The notes under the pieces: generated by a model
Database searches by the model: none
The model's input: only the letters and a program-made list of their open reading frames with translations
Told to the model about the DNA's origin: nothing
Shown: positions 51,540 to 62,824 of the stretch, one piece after another
Numbering within the stretch: the stretch's first letter is position 1
How the letters are laid out: each line of letters starts with the position of its first letter
Translations under genes and position numbers: made by a program
From: Struthio camelus
Lineage: Eukaryota; Chordata; Aves; Struthioniformes; Struthionidae
Direction: 5' to 3'
Length of the DNA: 64,000 nucleotides
Assembly (NCBI RefSeq): GCF_040807025.1
Contig: NC_090942.1
Location: 200,686,747-200,750,746, forward strand

Positions 51540-51880
51540 TTAAGCACTTGGGCCTAAACATTGCGAACCTGGATCTCCCACCCAGTTGTGGCGTGACCCT
51601 GGGAGCATCTGAACTGCCAGGGTTAGAGCCAGCACGCGAAGGTTTTGTTGTACCACTGAGCCCCTGTCGGGACACAGCTGGGCAGCTCGGCGTCCTGGCA
51701 CCTGGCTCGATTAGCACCCAGAAGCAAGGCGCTCTCTCGCCTCGGAAAAGCTGCCTGATTCCAGTTACCAGAAAACTGAATGTACCTGCAGAGAACGGGA
51801 GCTTCTCGCAAATCGTAATGGCACCCGCTGCCTCTCTGCTGCACCGGGAGGGTAGGGACGGCGGAGAGAGAAAAATGTTG
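51540..51880. promoter_or_regulatory. CpG-elevated patch in LNX2 intron 1
   Basis: By my count about 18 CpG dinucleotides fall in roughly 340 bp, against a CpG-poor surrounding intron. Both strands stay open for 79 to 160 codons here, which the higher GC content could explain. It could be an intronic enhancer, an alternative promoter or exon, or the remains of an old insertion. Confidence 0.3.
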
Positions 51881-52029
51881 TATTGTTGCCTGCATTACTG
51901 AAAATCTCAACAGATCTCAAGGGACCAAAGTCCAAGATCTTCCTCTTTCTGTGGAGTTTTAAACCCATGTTTCCTGCAGGTTGAGAAAGTGGCCTCTATC
52001 AGAATATAGGTGATTTGTCTGTACAGGCT

Positions 52030-52062
52030 GATTTGTATGTTTTTTGATTTGTATGTTTTTTG
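52030..52062. repeat. Short tandem duplication (GATTTGTATG unit)
   Basis: The 16-bp word GATTTGTATGTTTTTT occurs twice in direct tandem. Confidence 0.8.
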
Positions 52063-52440
52063 TTATATTTTCAGTGCTCCTCTTGTTCAGTATAAATATT
52101 CCAAGTTTAATCTGTTTTAATTTTTCTGATGTGTAGATATTGCTTCATTAAACATTCATCTTCTTGTCTCTCTCTCTTCTATTCTGAGACGATTTGTCTG
52201 ATGTAGCTCTGTATTTGTTATAACGAATGGACATTTCATTGCGGAGCCCTTTGTGTGGTTACAGTCCGTATCTTTGCTGTCTCGTTCAAGCCTGATTTGT
52301 CTAAACTAAAGCTATTTTAATCTCCTGCTCCCAAAATAGAAGCCATTCCATTTTGTGCTCTAGAAAATGGCTGCTTGACGATCCTCACATGCTTTGAGCA
52401 AAAGCTTCCGGCTGCTGGTTTAATCTTTTGGTGTCGTTTC

Positions 52441-52560
52441 CTTCTGCTTCTTCCCCTGGTCCTTTCGTGCCGCGCATCCCTGTTCCGCTGGTGGCGTCGT
52501 TTTGGGAGACGGGAGTCGCCCATGGCCTGTCCTGAAGACGGACGGTCTCGCGTTGCCAGA
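52441..52560. promoter_or_regulatory. CpG-dense 120-bp patch in LNX2 intron 1
   Basis: I count 12 CpG in 120 bp, including TGCCGCGC and GTCTCGCG, in an otherwise CpG-poor intron. With the patch at 51540-51880 and the X-box at 52791 it forms a 1.3-kb candidate regulatory region. No conserved coding was recognised. Confidence 0.3.
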
Positions 52561-52790
52561 TCTGTGCCTGGTTTCTCCTTTCTTTACGTCTTTTCATTCA
52601 CTGATGAGCTCTTTGCTTGGATCCTCTAAACCTTCACAGGCGGCTATGGGTCAGAGGGTCTGACATAGGGATTTCTTGTTTTAATTTTTCCCAGTCTTGC
52701 GGCATTTTTCATAAGGAAATGTACAGCAGGTATTCCTAAAAGAGACTCCCGTCCTTAAAGTAGCTGCTGTAATTCAAGCCCGTAGCCCCC

Positions 52791-52804
52791 GTCGCCATGG
52801 AAAC
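52791..52804. promoter_or_regulatory. X-box motif (RFX family)
   Basis: GTCGCCATGGAAAC is a near-palindromic match to the RFX X-box (GTNRCC, short spacer, GGYAAC-like half). RFX sites are common in cilia and neural genes. Motif evidence only. Confidence 0.4.
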
Positions 52805-54324
52805 GTAGCACACCACAAACATGGAGCATGAGTTACACTCATATTAGTTTTCCCAGGCAGTCCTCACTCACCAGATTTAAGCAAGGTTTCGTTTCTCAAC
52901 CTGCAAAGTTGCCTTCAGAAATACTGGAAAGTGGATTGTGTGTGCCTGGCTTATTTTTAGGAAGTTATGTATTTAATAAACCCTAAGCCTGAATTTCTGA
53001 GGTGCGAAAACACAGGCGTTGTCCGTAACCCATCGCTTTTGCAAGGCCGGTGTCCTGTCGGCACCTGGCGCACCACTAACGTTTTTGCTCTGTGGGCATT
53101 GCTGTGATGGAAAAAGAAGATGAGCACAGAGAGGGGAAAAACATTGTGAAGAGATGGTTTTGCCGTTAAGCCCAGCATTGCTGAACTGTGGTTCAGTTTT
53201 GAACAAGGAACAAATTCAGTGTTTTTGCAACATTTTTTTTAGCTTGAATGTAAAATTCCATCATTCTGCTGAATGACTTAAAAAATATAGAAAACAGAGT
53301 TGACTGTCAGCAAAAAAATAGGTATATTGGATATCAGGATTCAGTGAAAGCATTGCTGTTACGTTAACAGAAATCTGTCAGAGTACAGTTGATGTGCTCT
53401 TCCTATCTCTGTTATATTTTTCTGGCTTTGAGCTACCAGATGTCGTCTTTTGACATCATAGCACTTCGGCTTGTTTGTGTTTTCAAAAGAAAAAGACTCT
53501 AACTGGATTACTTCTGTGCTAACTTGCACTAGAGGCAGAATTGGATTTTTTGCATTTGAAGGCAGTATCTGAATAATTAACATGGATATTATAAAGTCAA
53601 TACAAGTTGCTAGTTCTGCTTCACTTGTTTGCTGTGTAGTTTTAATATTAAAACAGAGATTGTAGCTAGTAAGCTAGGTCACGCTTAATGGAAGATGTGA
53701 AATAACACTCTTCCCCTCTAGTACTGTATGCTAGCTATTTATATTCATCATGTTTTTATTACAGAAAGTTTCTGCTGTCTTTTAATAGTCCACTCAAACT
53801 CTTGTCTGCTTCTAGAGCAGTTATGAATCATCAGCTGATACTGTAATTCCTGTGGAGGGTACTGGCCTGGGAACTAAGGATTAATTTTTGATCTGGTTTT
53901 GATGTAGTTTTAAGTAATGACTGTAACCACACCTAGTCATCTTCTCTTACACCTTGTGTTAACCCACCCCACCTGGCTGCTAAAAGATTATCTTTGCAAC
54001 TTTAGCATTTAAACGCAGCAGGGGAATTTCGAGAGCACAAGGTTCATCCTTCCGAGCTTGGGTGCTCGGGTACCATGGAAATGAGGAGGTAGTGCAAGGC
54101 TGAGAACAGACCTCAGGACTCCTGTCCTGTTTGAGTAAGCATCATCCAGGGGGGTGACCATACTATTGTTCAGAGTTATTGATAGATTTATAAGAGCAAT
54201 TATATATCACCTTGCAAGTACAAATCTGACTGACTGATCAGGAAAGGATTGTGTTTAGGGCCATGTGAAGCCTTCACAGTACTGTTTAGTTGTTATAACT
54301 TCTTAGATGGTTGTTATGACTCCC

Positions 54325-54582
54325 CCCTCTCCCTCTCCCTCTCCCTCTCCCTCTCCCTCTCCCTCTCCCTCTCCCTCTCCCTCTCCCTCTCCCTCTCCCT
54401 CTCCCTCTCCCTCTCCCTCTCCCTCTCCCTCTCCCTCTCCCTCTCCCTCTCCCTCTCCCTCTCCCTCTCCCTCTCCCTCTCCCTCTCCCTCTCCCTCTCC
54501 CTCTCCCTCTCCCTCTCCCTCTCCCTCTCCCTCTCCCTCTCCCTCTCCCTCTCCCTCTCCCTCTCCCTCTCCCTCTCCCTCT
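54325..54582. repeat. (CCCTCT)43 hexanucleotide satellite
   Basis: Forty-three CCCTCT units span 258 bp without interruption, preceded by extra C. The complementary strand is (AGAGGG)n, a pure purine strand with a GGG run in every unit, so it could form quadruplex or triplex DNA. Open frames through it encode only Ser-Pro, Ser-Leu or Gly-Glu dipeptides and are not genes. Such perfect arrays are unstable, and the assembled length may not be the true length. Confidence 0.98.
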
Positions 54583-57500
54583 ATGCTGTTGTCAGACCAC
54601 AAAATTTAGAGCCTTCTGAGATGAGAAGAACCAGCTAGCATATGGTGGCCTTGAACTGAGAGGAAATAAAGGTAGATATTTTTGCATCTTCACTTTATTT
54701 AAATCACATAGTTTAAATTGGACGTTGATTCATTGGTTAGATAACATTTCACTGAGAAAATGACCATTCTGGCATAAATAATTGTTAGCTACAGAATTGA
54801 GACCTGCGTCCCATCTGTTTTCAAGGCACACTGGTTGCAGGGGCACTGGAGTACAGCAAAGGAGCAGTGGTGTCATTCATTAAAGGGTGTTCTTTTACTC
54901 TTTACTTTTGGTTGAGGAAAATGCATAGCGTAGTAAACAAAATGGGAAACTATGGTGTATATTAAAGGTAGTTTTAATAGGGTTTTGTTGATAAGTGGTA
55001 TTTTCCTTAATTGGTTGGTTTTAGGGTACTGTTAGATTTGTTGTAGAGTTTTTAACAGTCAGTCAATGGGATCTAAATCACCAATATTTTGATGAGGAAA
55101 TTCAGAAATCTCTCATAACATTAATTGCAAAATACATTTTTCCATTACCTTCCATCTGAAGTTAGTTAATGCGAGGGTTTAGTTATTGCTGCAGTTCTGG
55201 TTTGGATGTGTGCTTTATAGTACCTATCCGTAGGGAAGGAATAAAAATCATGAAAACTATTTTTAGATATAAAGTCTAACATCTTATGCCTGCATAAAAA
55301 TTTGTCAAGATTCTGCAAATATTATTAGTTGAATCAATAAATCAGAACTACAGAAGGCTTATGAATAAGATGATCTTTTTCAAACTAAAATTGCTTGCAT
55401 GCATGCTTTATTTAAAATAAATAAATAAATGCACAGTTGGCTGTCCAGTCATGCCCAGTTCCCAAATGGATTGTGATTTAAAACTGAAAGCAGCGCACCA
55501 CCTGCCCTGCTCTGTTTTTATAATGAAGTCCTGGGTAGGGAATTACATGCCTTGAAAAACAGAATCCTGGCTGGCTCTTTCACTCTGTTTATTTTTTATT
55601 CTTCAGACTGTTCTACCTTTTTTGCAGCTTTCCTGAGCTGATAGGTCCTGTGGAGATGCTGATCTGCAGTCATACCAGATACAGCAAATAATATAAGGCA
55701 TACATAAGGAAGGATAACATACCATATTATAAATTGCAGTGCCCTGGTACTGTTTCAGGGATATAGTGCCTGTAAATTAGTGAAATTTAGACTCTGCCTG
55801 CAATCCCAGTTGTCACTCAGACTATAAATATTGTGTTTGTGGGCTGTGTAAATCAGATATTTTTCATTGGGAACAGTCTGTAAAAAGTCTTGGAATTAAT
55901 AATTAGACAGCTGTGCTATATAATCTATACAAATACTAGCGAATAATTCTTCTATTCCTGAATAGGCTTGCCCTAAATGCAACACAGGAGTCAAGGAAGC
56001 TTTTTTTTTTTTGAATCTTCATGTTGTAATTGATTATCTGTTTCTTGCAGTGAGCACTTTTATAATGTTTGAACTATTTGAGGAGGAAAAAAAAGGGGAA
56101 CTTGCTGTGAAATCAAGAGACAGCTAGCAGTTCCCAAGAGCGGAGGGTCAGCAGAGTAGGTGTCTCACTCCTTTAGAAGAGGCTCCTCTAGCAGAGAAGC
56201 AGCAGTCTGCTTCCAACAGGGCACGCTTAGGCCATGGGCAAACGTTCATTTTGCCGATACTTTTCTCAGTCACGGATACTGCCGTCGGTTTATTGCTCCC
56301 TTGTACGGGGTGTTACCACTCCCACCGCTCTGCTGACAGAGAGATTGTGAAAGTGCTGTCAGGTCCAAAAAAAGCAGTCAGATCTTTAGATCTTTATGGG
56401 TTGTGTAAGCTAACAGGGCACCAACGGCTCTGCCAAGCAGCTGGAGGCAATATCAGCAACCAGCAGATATGGATCTGATGGTGCCTGTCTGCCCATGGCC
56501 TGAACTCCCACCCTTCCCAATCAGGCGTGCACACCCTGTCTGCCAGCAGGGCTGGGAGACCGGCTCTCGTGTCGAACGAGGTTCCTAGGCTCTTACAACA
56601 GCTTTGTCACTGCGAGAACCCTATTAAGATATTCACGTGGTGGCAGTCTTATGAATAGGTCTGTCTGCTCACATTAGTGAGTCACCACCACTAGAGAGTA
56701 ACTGCTTGAGTGTCAGTGAGGATATATCTTTGTGATTTCAGTAAACAGAGCTTGTTTCTGGATTTACCATTCTTTAACTTCCTAACAAAGTTTCTCATGG
56801 TAATTTTAAACATCCCACTGAAGGCCTGGTCTCTCAAGAACTTTTCTTATTTTACTTTTTGTTCAAATTTTATGATTTCTATTTTAGAAGTTTTAATGTA
56901 TAAAAATTATTTTATGCACATCTTTCCAAAAGACTGATGCTGCTATCTTTGACCATAGCAAGCATCTCACAGATCTATTTGCTGTATGACATCGCATTGT
57001 GCTCTGTAGAAGACTGCAGTGTGAGTAACATAGACTTCGAAGGATATAAATGAGGGAAGCCTATTGTGTTTTCTAAAGGAGGATTCAAGATGCTCGCCAT
57101 CAAGGCTCCATAACTGGGTCTGAAGTACACGTCGTGGTCCTGGGGTGTTTCTGTAGCCTTGCTGAAGTAGCTCTTCCTCCTTTCTTGTGATCTGGGTGAG
57201 AAGGAGAAAGAGTCCTACTCTTGGCTAATTGTAGGAGCTGGTCTAGCATTTGGACGACACCCTCTTAAAATGGCTTCCTCAGCTCATTCTGCACGCCTTG
57301 GTCCACAGCTAATGTCTGTTAATCTTCCAGGTGCATCTAAGTAAAATACAATACATGCCACAGGTTCCAGTGTTTGTGTTGGTTTCCCTAGAGCCGTGAG
57401 TGGCAAAATGATTTGCTAAGGTCACAGATCAACACAGTGTTTTTCTAGAACAGTTACCCAGTGATTTATTTTGTGTTACATAAAGAACCGCCTTTAAACC

Positions 57501-58060
57501 AGTCTCGTTCCTTCTGTGTTAGTCAAGGAGCGGGCACGTCTAGTTAGAGAGCTGCTGTTTGTGCACGTGAGGGTCTGTGTGCTAGTCTCCTTATCTGCTT
57601 TCCAATCTTCATATCCTTACATAATATGTTTAAGACTGTTTTTAAGTAATCTCTTTTGAGGTCTCATTCTTAGTCTCCTGTAACAAAGAACTGAAATGCT
57701 ATTCCCTCGTAAAATCCTTTCCAGAAGGTACATGTTATCTACTACAAGAGAGGGCAATGAAGAGCATCAATTTCCAAAGCAGGATAGAATCCTGGATTAC
57801 AAATTACTATTTAATCCTTTTTGCGTCAAGGGATATAATAATCCTTGCAAAATGTGCTCTAAGTCTTGTGCTTGGCTGCGCGAGGCTAAGGGGTAAAAAC
57901 CAAAACAGCACTTCTCTTAAAAAATAAGGCATTGTGATATCCATGTGTTTCATGTGAATTTTATGACTATATTTCAGCAGATAAAAATAAAGATGATAGG
58001 TTAGTACAAAGACTAGCAGTTTTCATTTCTCTATATGCTTGCTATTGCTTTATTAGAATA

Positions 58061-58117
58061 TAAGTGAGCCTCATGATTGTTGCTTTATGATGATGATTTT
58101 AAGTGAGCCTCATGATT
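58061..58117. repeat. 18-bp direct repeat, 39-bp period
   Basis: TAAGTGAGCCTCATGATT occurs at 58061-58078 and 58100-58117. It is a small local duplication in LNX2 intron 1. Confidence 0.8.
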
Positions 58118-59183
58118 TTAATAAAGAATTTGGGCACAAAATAAGCATGACTTAAATTTGATTTCTTTTTTTTCTTTAAACTTTAACTTGCCAAAATTAA
58201 TGGATTAACAGGTTTCTTAAACGTGGGAGAGCTTGTTTTAATTAGAAAATCATGTTGCTTCAGTCTCACAACAGAATGATTTAGAAAGGGAGAGAAGGAC
58301 AGATAAAGTCGGTAAGGGTAGGGACTTAGTGTTTGAAATGATAGGCTGATGGTTGCACAGTTTCTTGACCATGCAGCTATTTTAAGACAGGCAAACTTTA
58401 ATAACTGTTGAAGTTTAAAATGATTCCCATAGTGACAGACATGCATTCCTTTGTCTGACACGGTTATCAACGCATTGAGCATGCTGCAATTTTGATTGTG
58501 TTAGGTGTAAAGCAAAAGAGGGTGGTTGTTTAGAACCAATGCTTCATATGATTACTTTATTCCATACTCTTATTTCTGGACTATGTACTAAATCAAATGT
58601 GTTTGTACTGCATAGAACTAGTTCCTCGCAATGTGTAGCAATCCACAGAGAAAACCTGAATGTAAGTTGTGGCATATAACAATGATTAATAACGGAAAGA
58701 ACAGAGTAAGCAGTCATTTCTTTTTTTTTTTTTTTAAAGTATTTAGACTTTTAATTTGCGATGTTCTTTATTAATAGCCAAATTCCAAAAAGAAGAGTAG
58801 GACCAGATTACTGAATAAAATCATAATCATGTATTAAAGGACATAATTAATTACTTGGTCATATAACCATTATTCCGCAATGGAATAATCTTGAACTAGA
58901 CACTAATTGTTTGCTTCTCGTGTGAGATAGCATAATGTAATGCCCTTGCTCTTAATATGCTGGTCATCTTGCAGGTGAAAACTATGCAGTGGAGCAGCTG
59001 TTATAAGGCAGTAAAATGTTTCTGTTGTAAAACAAATTGTATTTATGGATTTTTTTTTTTTTTATCACTCTCTTCTATGGCAAATTTCCAGGAAAAAAAA
59101 AAACCTGTTAACTAACTGTTGTTTCTTGATAAGGTTCATATTTCATGCTAAATTAATAATTTTTGTTCTGTTGTTTGTTGCAG

Positions 59184-59284
59184 AAAATGACACTTGATTA
59201 AAGAACAGCTGCTTCTTCTCTGAGATTTATGGGAACAAATCTGTCCTATGAGGAAGAGGCTTCTTCAACAGTCTTAGCTGTGCA
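59184..59284 (+). other. LNX2: LNX2 exon 2, 5' untranslated part
   Basis: The acceptor TTTGTTGCAG ends at 59183, after a T-rich tract. The 101-nt leader before the start codon contains three upstream ATGs: 59187 (MTLD, stop ending 59201), 59229 (35 codons, overlapping the main start, stop ending 59336) and 59248 (nine codons, stop ending 59277). None is in frame with the main ORF. Confidence 0.8.
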
Positions 59285-59685
59285 ATGGGGACTACAAATG
59301 ATGACATGGCTTTGGTGGAGCAGAATGCCTCCTTGAACCCTTTGTGCTTTGAGTGTGGCCAGCAGCACTGGACAAGGGAGAATCACTTGTACAACTACCA
59401 GAATGAAGTGGATGACGACTTGGTCTGCCATATTTGCCTTCAGCCCTTGTTGCAGCCATTGGACACTCCCTGTGGACACACTTTCTGCTACAAGTGCCTA
59501 AGGAACTTCCTACAGGAGAAGGATTTCTGCCCGCTGGATCGAAAAAGACTCCATTTTAAACTCTGCAAAAAATCCAGCATTCTCGTTCATAAACTGTTAG
59601 ACAAGTTGTTTGTTTTATGCCCCTTTTCTTCAGTATGTCAGGAGGTAATGCAGCGATGTGACCTGGCAGCACATCTCAAAAACAG
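59285..59685 (+). CDS. LNX2: LNX2, first coding exon: E3 ubiquitin ligase N-terminus
   Basis: This exon encodes the first 133 residues of Ligand of Numb protein X2, a cytoplasmic and membrane-associated RING E3 ligase scaffold that targets Numb and so affects Notch signalling. The protein opens [13 protein letters not shown], like human LNX2. An N-terminal zinc region follows (Cys21, Cys24, His28, His34 visible). The RING has Cys48, Cys51, Cys63, His65, Cys68, Cys71, Cys82 and Asp85 in the last ligand place, the C3HC3D form known for LNX proteins. A second zinc finger has Cys112, Cys118 and His130; its last Cys is expected in the next exon. The start has G at -3 and G at +4. The exon ends AAC AG|GTGAG, in phase 2. 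The four PDZ domains and the NPAF-type Numb-binding motif of the family lie beyond the window. LNX2 is preferred over LNX1 because of near-identity to LNX2 through the RING and because POLR1D is its neighbour. Confidence 0.96.
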
Positions 59686-61252
59686 GTGAGCCGTGCAGAT
59701 GATTGCAGTGTATGTCTCTTGCACGCTTGGTAGACTGGTTTCTGTAGCAATCTAAGTTGTGGGGGAGAGTTGGGGTTTGCTGGGGATTTTTAAATTCATG
59801 GTCAAACACTGTAGGAAATGATCAATTTGTGAGTTGGAGTACTGCTTCCAGATCTGGACCTCACTCTCCAAGAAGATTGGGGAAGACTTGTAGAGAGTCA
59901 CAGGGAGAACAACACGATTGATTGTCTGTAAAACGTGCTTTAGGAGAAAAGGTTAAAGAAAATGAGGTTATTCAGAGCGGGGGGGAAAAAAAGGCTGAGG
60001 GTGGAGAAAAATGAGAGATGAGTCCTTGAACATGCAAAGCATATCTGCAAAGAGGAAGGAAATAGTGCAGTAGAAGCAAAGGAGGTGTAGTTCAGATTTT
60101 AGGAAAAAATTCATAATGATCAGGCATTGGCAAAGATTGCTTGTGGGGTAGGAGGGGTGGCTGCGCGTTCCTCACTTTAGAAGTATTTAAGAAATTTAAA
60201 CCAACTTCTCCTAGAAATAGTTAAGGCAGAATTGATTCTGCTTTTTGAGATAGGCAGATGGAATGGGTATCTCTCGAGATTCCTGCAAGACCTATTTTTC
60301 TTTTTATTTAAAAGAATCTGTTCACTGAACAGGTTGACTATATGTTATGTGAGCATGCTTTAGTTTGTTTCTGGGATATTTTTCTGATTGCTTATGCAAC
60401 ACTTTCAACACCCTGTTAAGCTGGGAGAATTAAGAAACTCATCACTTCAGATGAGTGAAAGGTGTAAATTTAGCTCGAGTAAGTGGTTTTGTGTCAGAGA
60501 TGCGTTCCAGTATCTTCTGCATCCTTGTTCCTTGTTGCATTTAGGATCTGAAAGCAACTGAATTTGTGTGCGTTTTACTGTATATTGTTACGAGGACTGC
60601 AGTTGCTTTTGTAATGTGAAAGTTATAGGGTTGTGAGAAACTGCAGGAGAGCAGATGACAAGGATCACTTGGGGAAACGTTTAAACAGAAAATACGTGAA
60701 GACTTGGGAAGTCCACCTGCCTGATTCAGGCAGGTCTTTGTTCTAAAGCTTGGTGCAGTGGCAGCCTTTAAGATATTTGTCAGGGTATCATAAAGTATTA
60801 GCTACACCTAAATGTTTAGAATCTTATTTTAAGCTGCTAATAATTTTATAATTTTTCTGTTTTAGGCCTTCTTACTACAGATATTTAAATATTGATATAA
60901 GGAGGGAAATAACAGACAATCGAATTCAGATAGAACATTTCATATTGTGTAGACTAGTGCATTTTTTTCTTACGAAAAAGAAATTTCCTGTGGGATGTAC
61001 AGTACTGTGCAGTGTGAAGATATGTTTCATTCCTCTGTGTGGAGCAATGTCATTTTTGTCATGGAAAAATGTTAAGTTAGATTTGAGGAGTGTATTTGAC
61101 TGCTTTTGTTTTCTCAGTAGTTGAGAGAGTATTTTCAGTAAATAGTTTTTTAAATTGTTAGCTATTTCATTACATGAATCATGAGCAAAAACAAGATATC
61201 CTTTTATGTTAAAGCTAAAATATGATGGAATGCATGAGTCAGAGCTGAAAAA

Positions 61253-61327
61253 CATTATGCACGTTTAGGCCAAGTAACTTTTTTTAAAAAAAAAAAAAAA
61301 CCATTATGCACGTCTAGGCCAAGTAAC
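61253..61327. repeat. 26-bp direct repeat flanking T7A15
   Basis: CATTATGCACGTTTAGGCCA and its following AGTAAC (61253-61278) recur at 61302-61327 with one T-to-C change. Between them lie only seven T, fifteen A and one C. The layout resembles a target-site duplication around a tail-only insertion, or a slippage duplication. Confidence 0.85.
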
Positions 61328-62814
61328 ACATTTTTTAACTTTTTGGAGATGTAAGAAGTTATAAGAGGAGTATAATTAAGAGTTATGTACAGAAGGTAAT
61401 TATATATTCCAGGGAAATGCATCTTACTTCAAAGGATCCAGTTCAAATAAGTTGCATCTGATATCAGAAAATATTTTCTATGTACAACTTAACATGATTC
61501 ACTCATTTTTTTTCCTTGTAATTCAGATAGTGTATTGTGTTTAACTTTGAAAGCCTATGTTCTTTTTGCAGAGAGAGGTCTCAGAAAAGCATGTACGTGT
61601 CCCTGCAAAAAGCATTCATAATAGAAGAATAAGCACTGTGCTCATCCACTGCACATGGAAAAACCTCACTAAATAAACAAAATTCAACAAAACTCAATAT
61701 GCACTAGGGCATATTTATGTCAGCATGCACGTTCTCTGTGACTCCTGGTAAAAATGAGCGGTCCAAGTCCAAATTGTCTGTTTTCCTTAGTCACCTGGCT
61801 GAGGTGAGATCTTTTCATTTCCATTACCTATGAGCTTCATCATGGGCTTTGTTCTTACCTGCTTTTTCTTTCAAATTGGCACTTTTTTTTTTTTTTTAAT
61901 CAGCCCGGATGAGCTTCAGCAGTTGGCCATTTTGTGAGGCATATTTCGTTGTTTCATCTGCACGGGGATTCAAGTCACAGGCCTAGAAAGAGGGGGACAG
62001 TGCTGGCTGCAGCACGGTGTTGAGGAAGTTTTCCTCTCTCCCTCTCCCCTAGATGAGGATAGTATTAACTATATACCTCATTTTTCTGCCCTCAGTCCAG
62101 TCCAGCTTATTCCACCTCTCGAGGCATAACGAGCTGTTAGGAACAATAAAAACAGTGGTGATACCTGCACCAACCCTCCTCACAGACTTCCTCTACATCT
62201 CAGTCTTCAGTGCTAAGGAAACTTTAGGGAGATACTCATGTCCATCTGCAGCTGTCTCCTTCACTTAGCTCCTGGTTTATCATTAATTGGTAAAGAGACT
62301 CTTTGGTTTTCACCTGACAGTCTGTACTATCCAGCAAGGAGGTACTAAACACTGGGTAATGCTTTGCAGTCTGCACTGTTTCTACACTCCTGTCTCTCAT
62401 TCCAACCTTCTCATTCCCTTCCCCCTCAGAGCCTCCTAATAGGTAAGGAGAAGGTTTTACTGCCCTTGCAAGCTATATAGTCTTTTCCAGTTCATCTTGC
62501 AGGAAAGGGTGTTGTCGCTTTGAGTTAAGCAAGCAAAAACTGAATTGCAGAGTAGGAGTTAAATGCAGGTGGTGAAGCCTGGCACTGGTATACCACTGCT
62601 TCAGCAAAGGACTGCTGCCTGTCTCTTTCCCCCATGTGTATTCCCACGCCTCAGCCAGATCTCCTCATGGAGAAGTAGCTTCATCATTTCACGGAGGGTT
62701 AAGACAAGGTTCTGGTGTTTAGCCAAGGGTTTGCTGTGATGAGTACCTTCACCAAAGTCATGTGCCAGCAGTCACTTTGAGCTGCCCCAGCAGTCAGTAT
62801 CAAACTGTCAGTCA

Positions 62815-62824
62815 GTCACGTGAC
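62815..62824. promoter_or_regulatory. Palindromic E-box GTCACGTGAC
   Basis: GTCACGTGAC is the full palindromic site preferred by TFEB/MITF/USF factors (CLEAR-type). It is in LNX2 intron 2. Motif only, with no supporting context. Confidence 0.3.

Larger units (their letters stand above)
26601..59183 (+). other. LNX2: LNX2 intron 1 (32.6 kb)
   Basis: The intron runs from GTGAGT at 26601 to TTTGTTGCAG at 59183. After the CpG island it is AT-rich. I see no confident gene on either strand and no recognisable transposon. It contains several simple repeats and possible regulatory islands, listed separately. The longest open frames (162 codons at 41155-41643 and 160 codons at 51419-51901, plus strand) resemble no known protein and are probably chance. 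Alternative LNX2 first exons cannot be excluded. Confidence 0.65.

Noticed and set aside
51419-51901. 160-codon plus-strand frame in LNX2 intron 1
   Set aside because: Overlapping minus-strand frames are equally open, and the GC-rich patch explains the lack of stops. No known domain. Kept only as a candidate regulatory patch.
54249-54638. Ser-Leu, Ser-Pro and Gly-Glu dipeptide ORFs of about 100-129 codons
   Set aside because: They are translations of the CCCTCT satellite in different frames, with no flanking gene structure.
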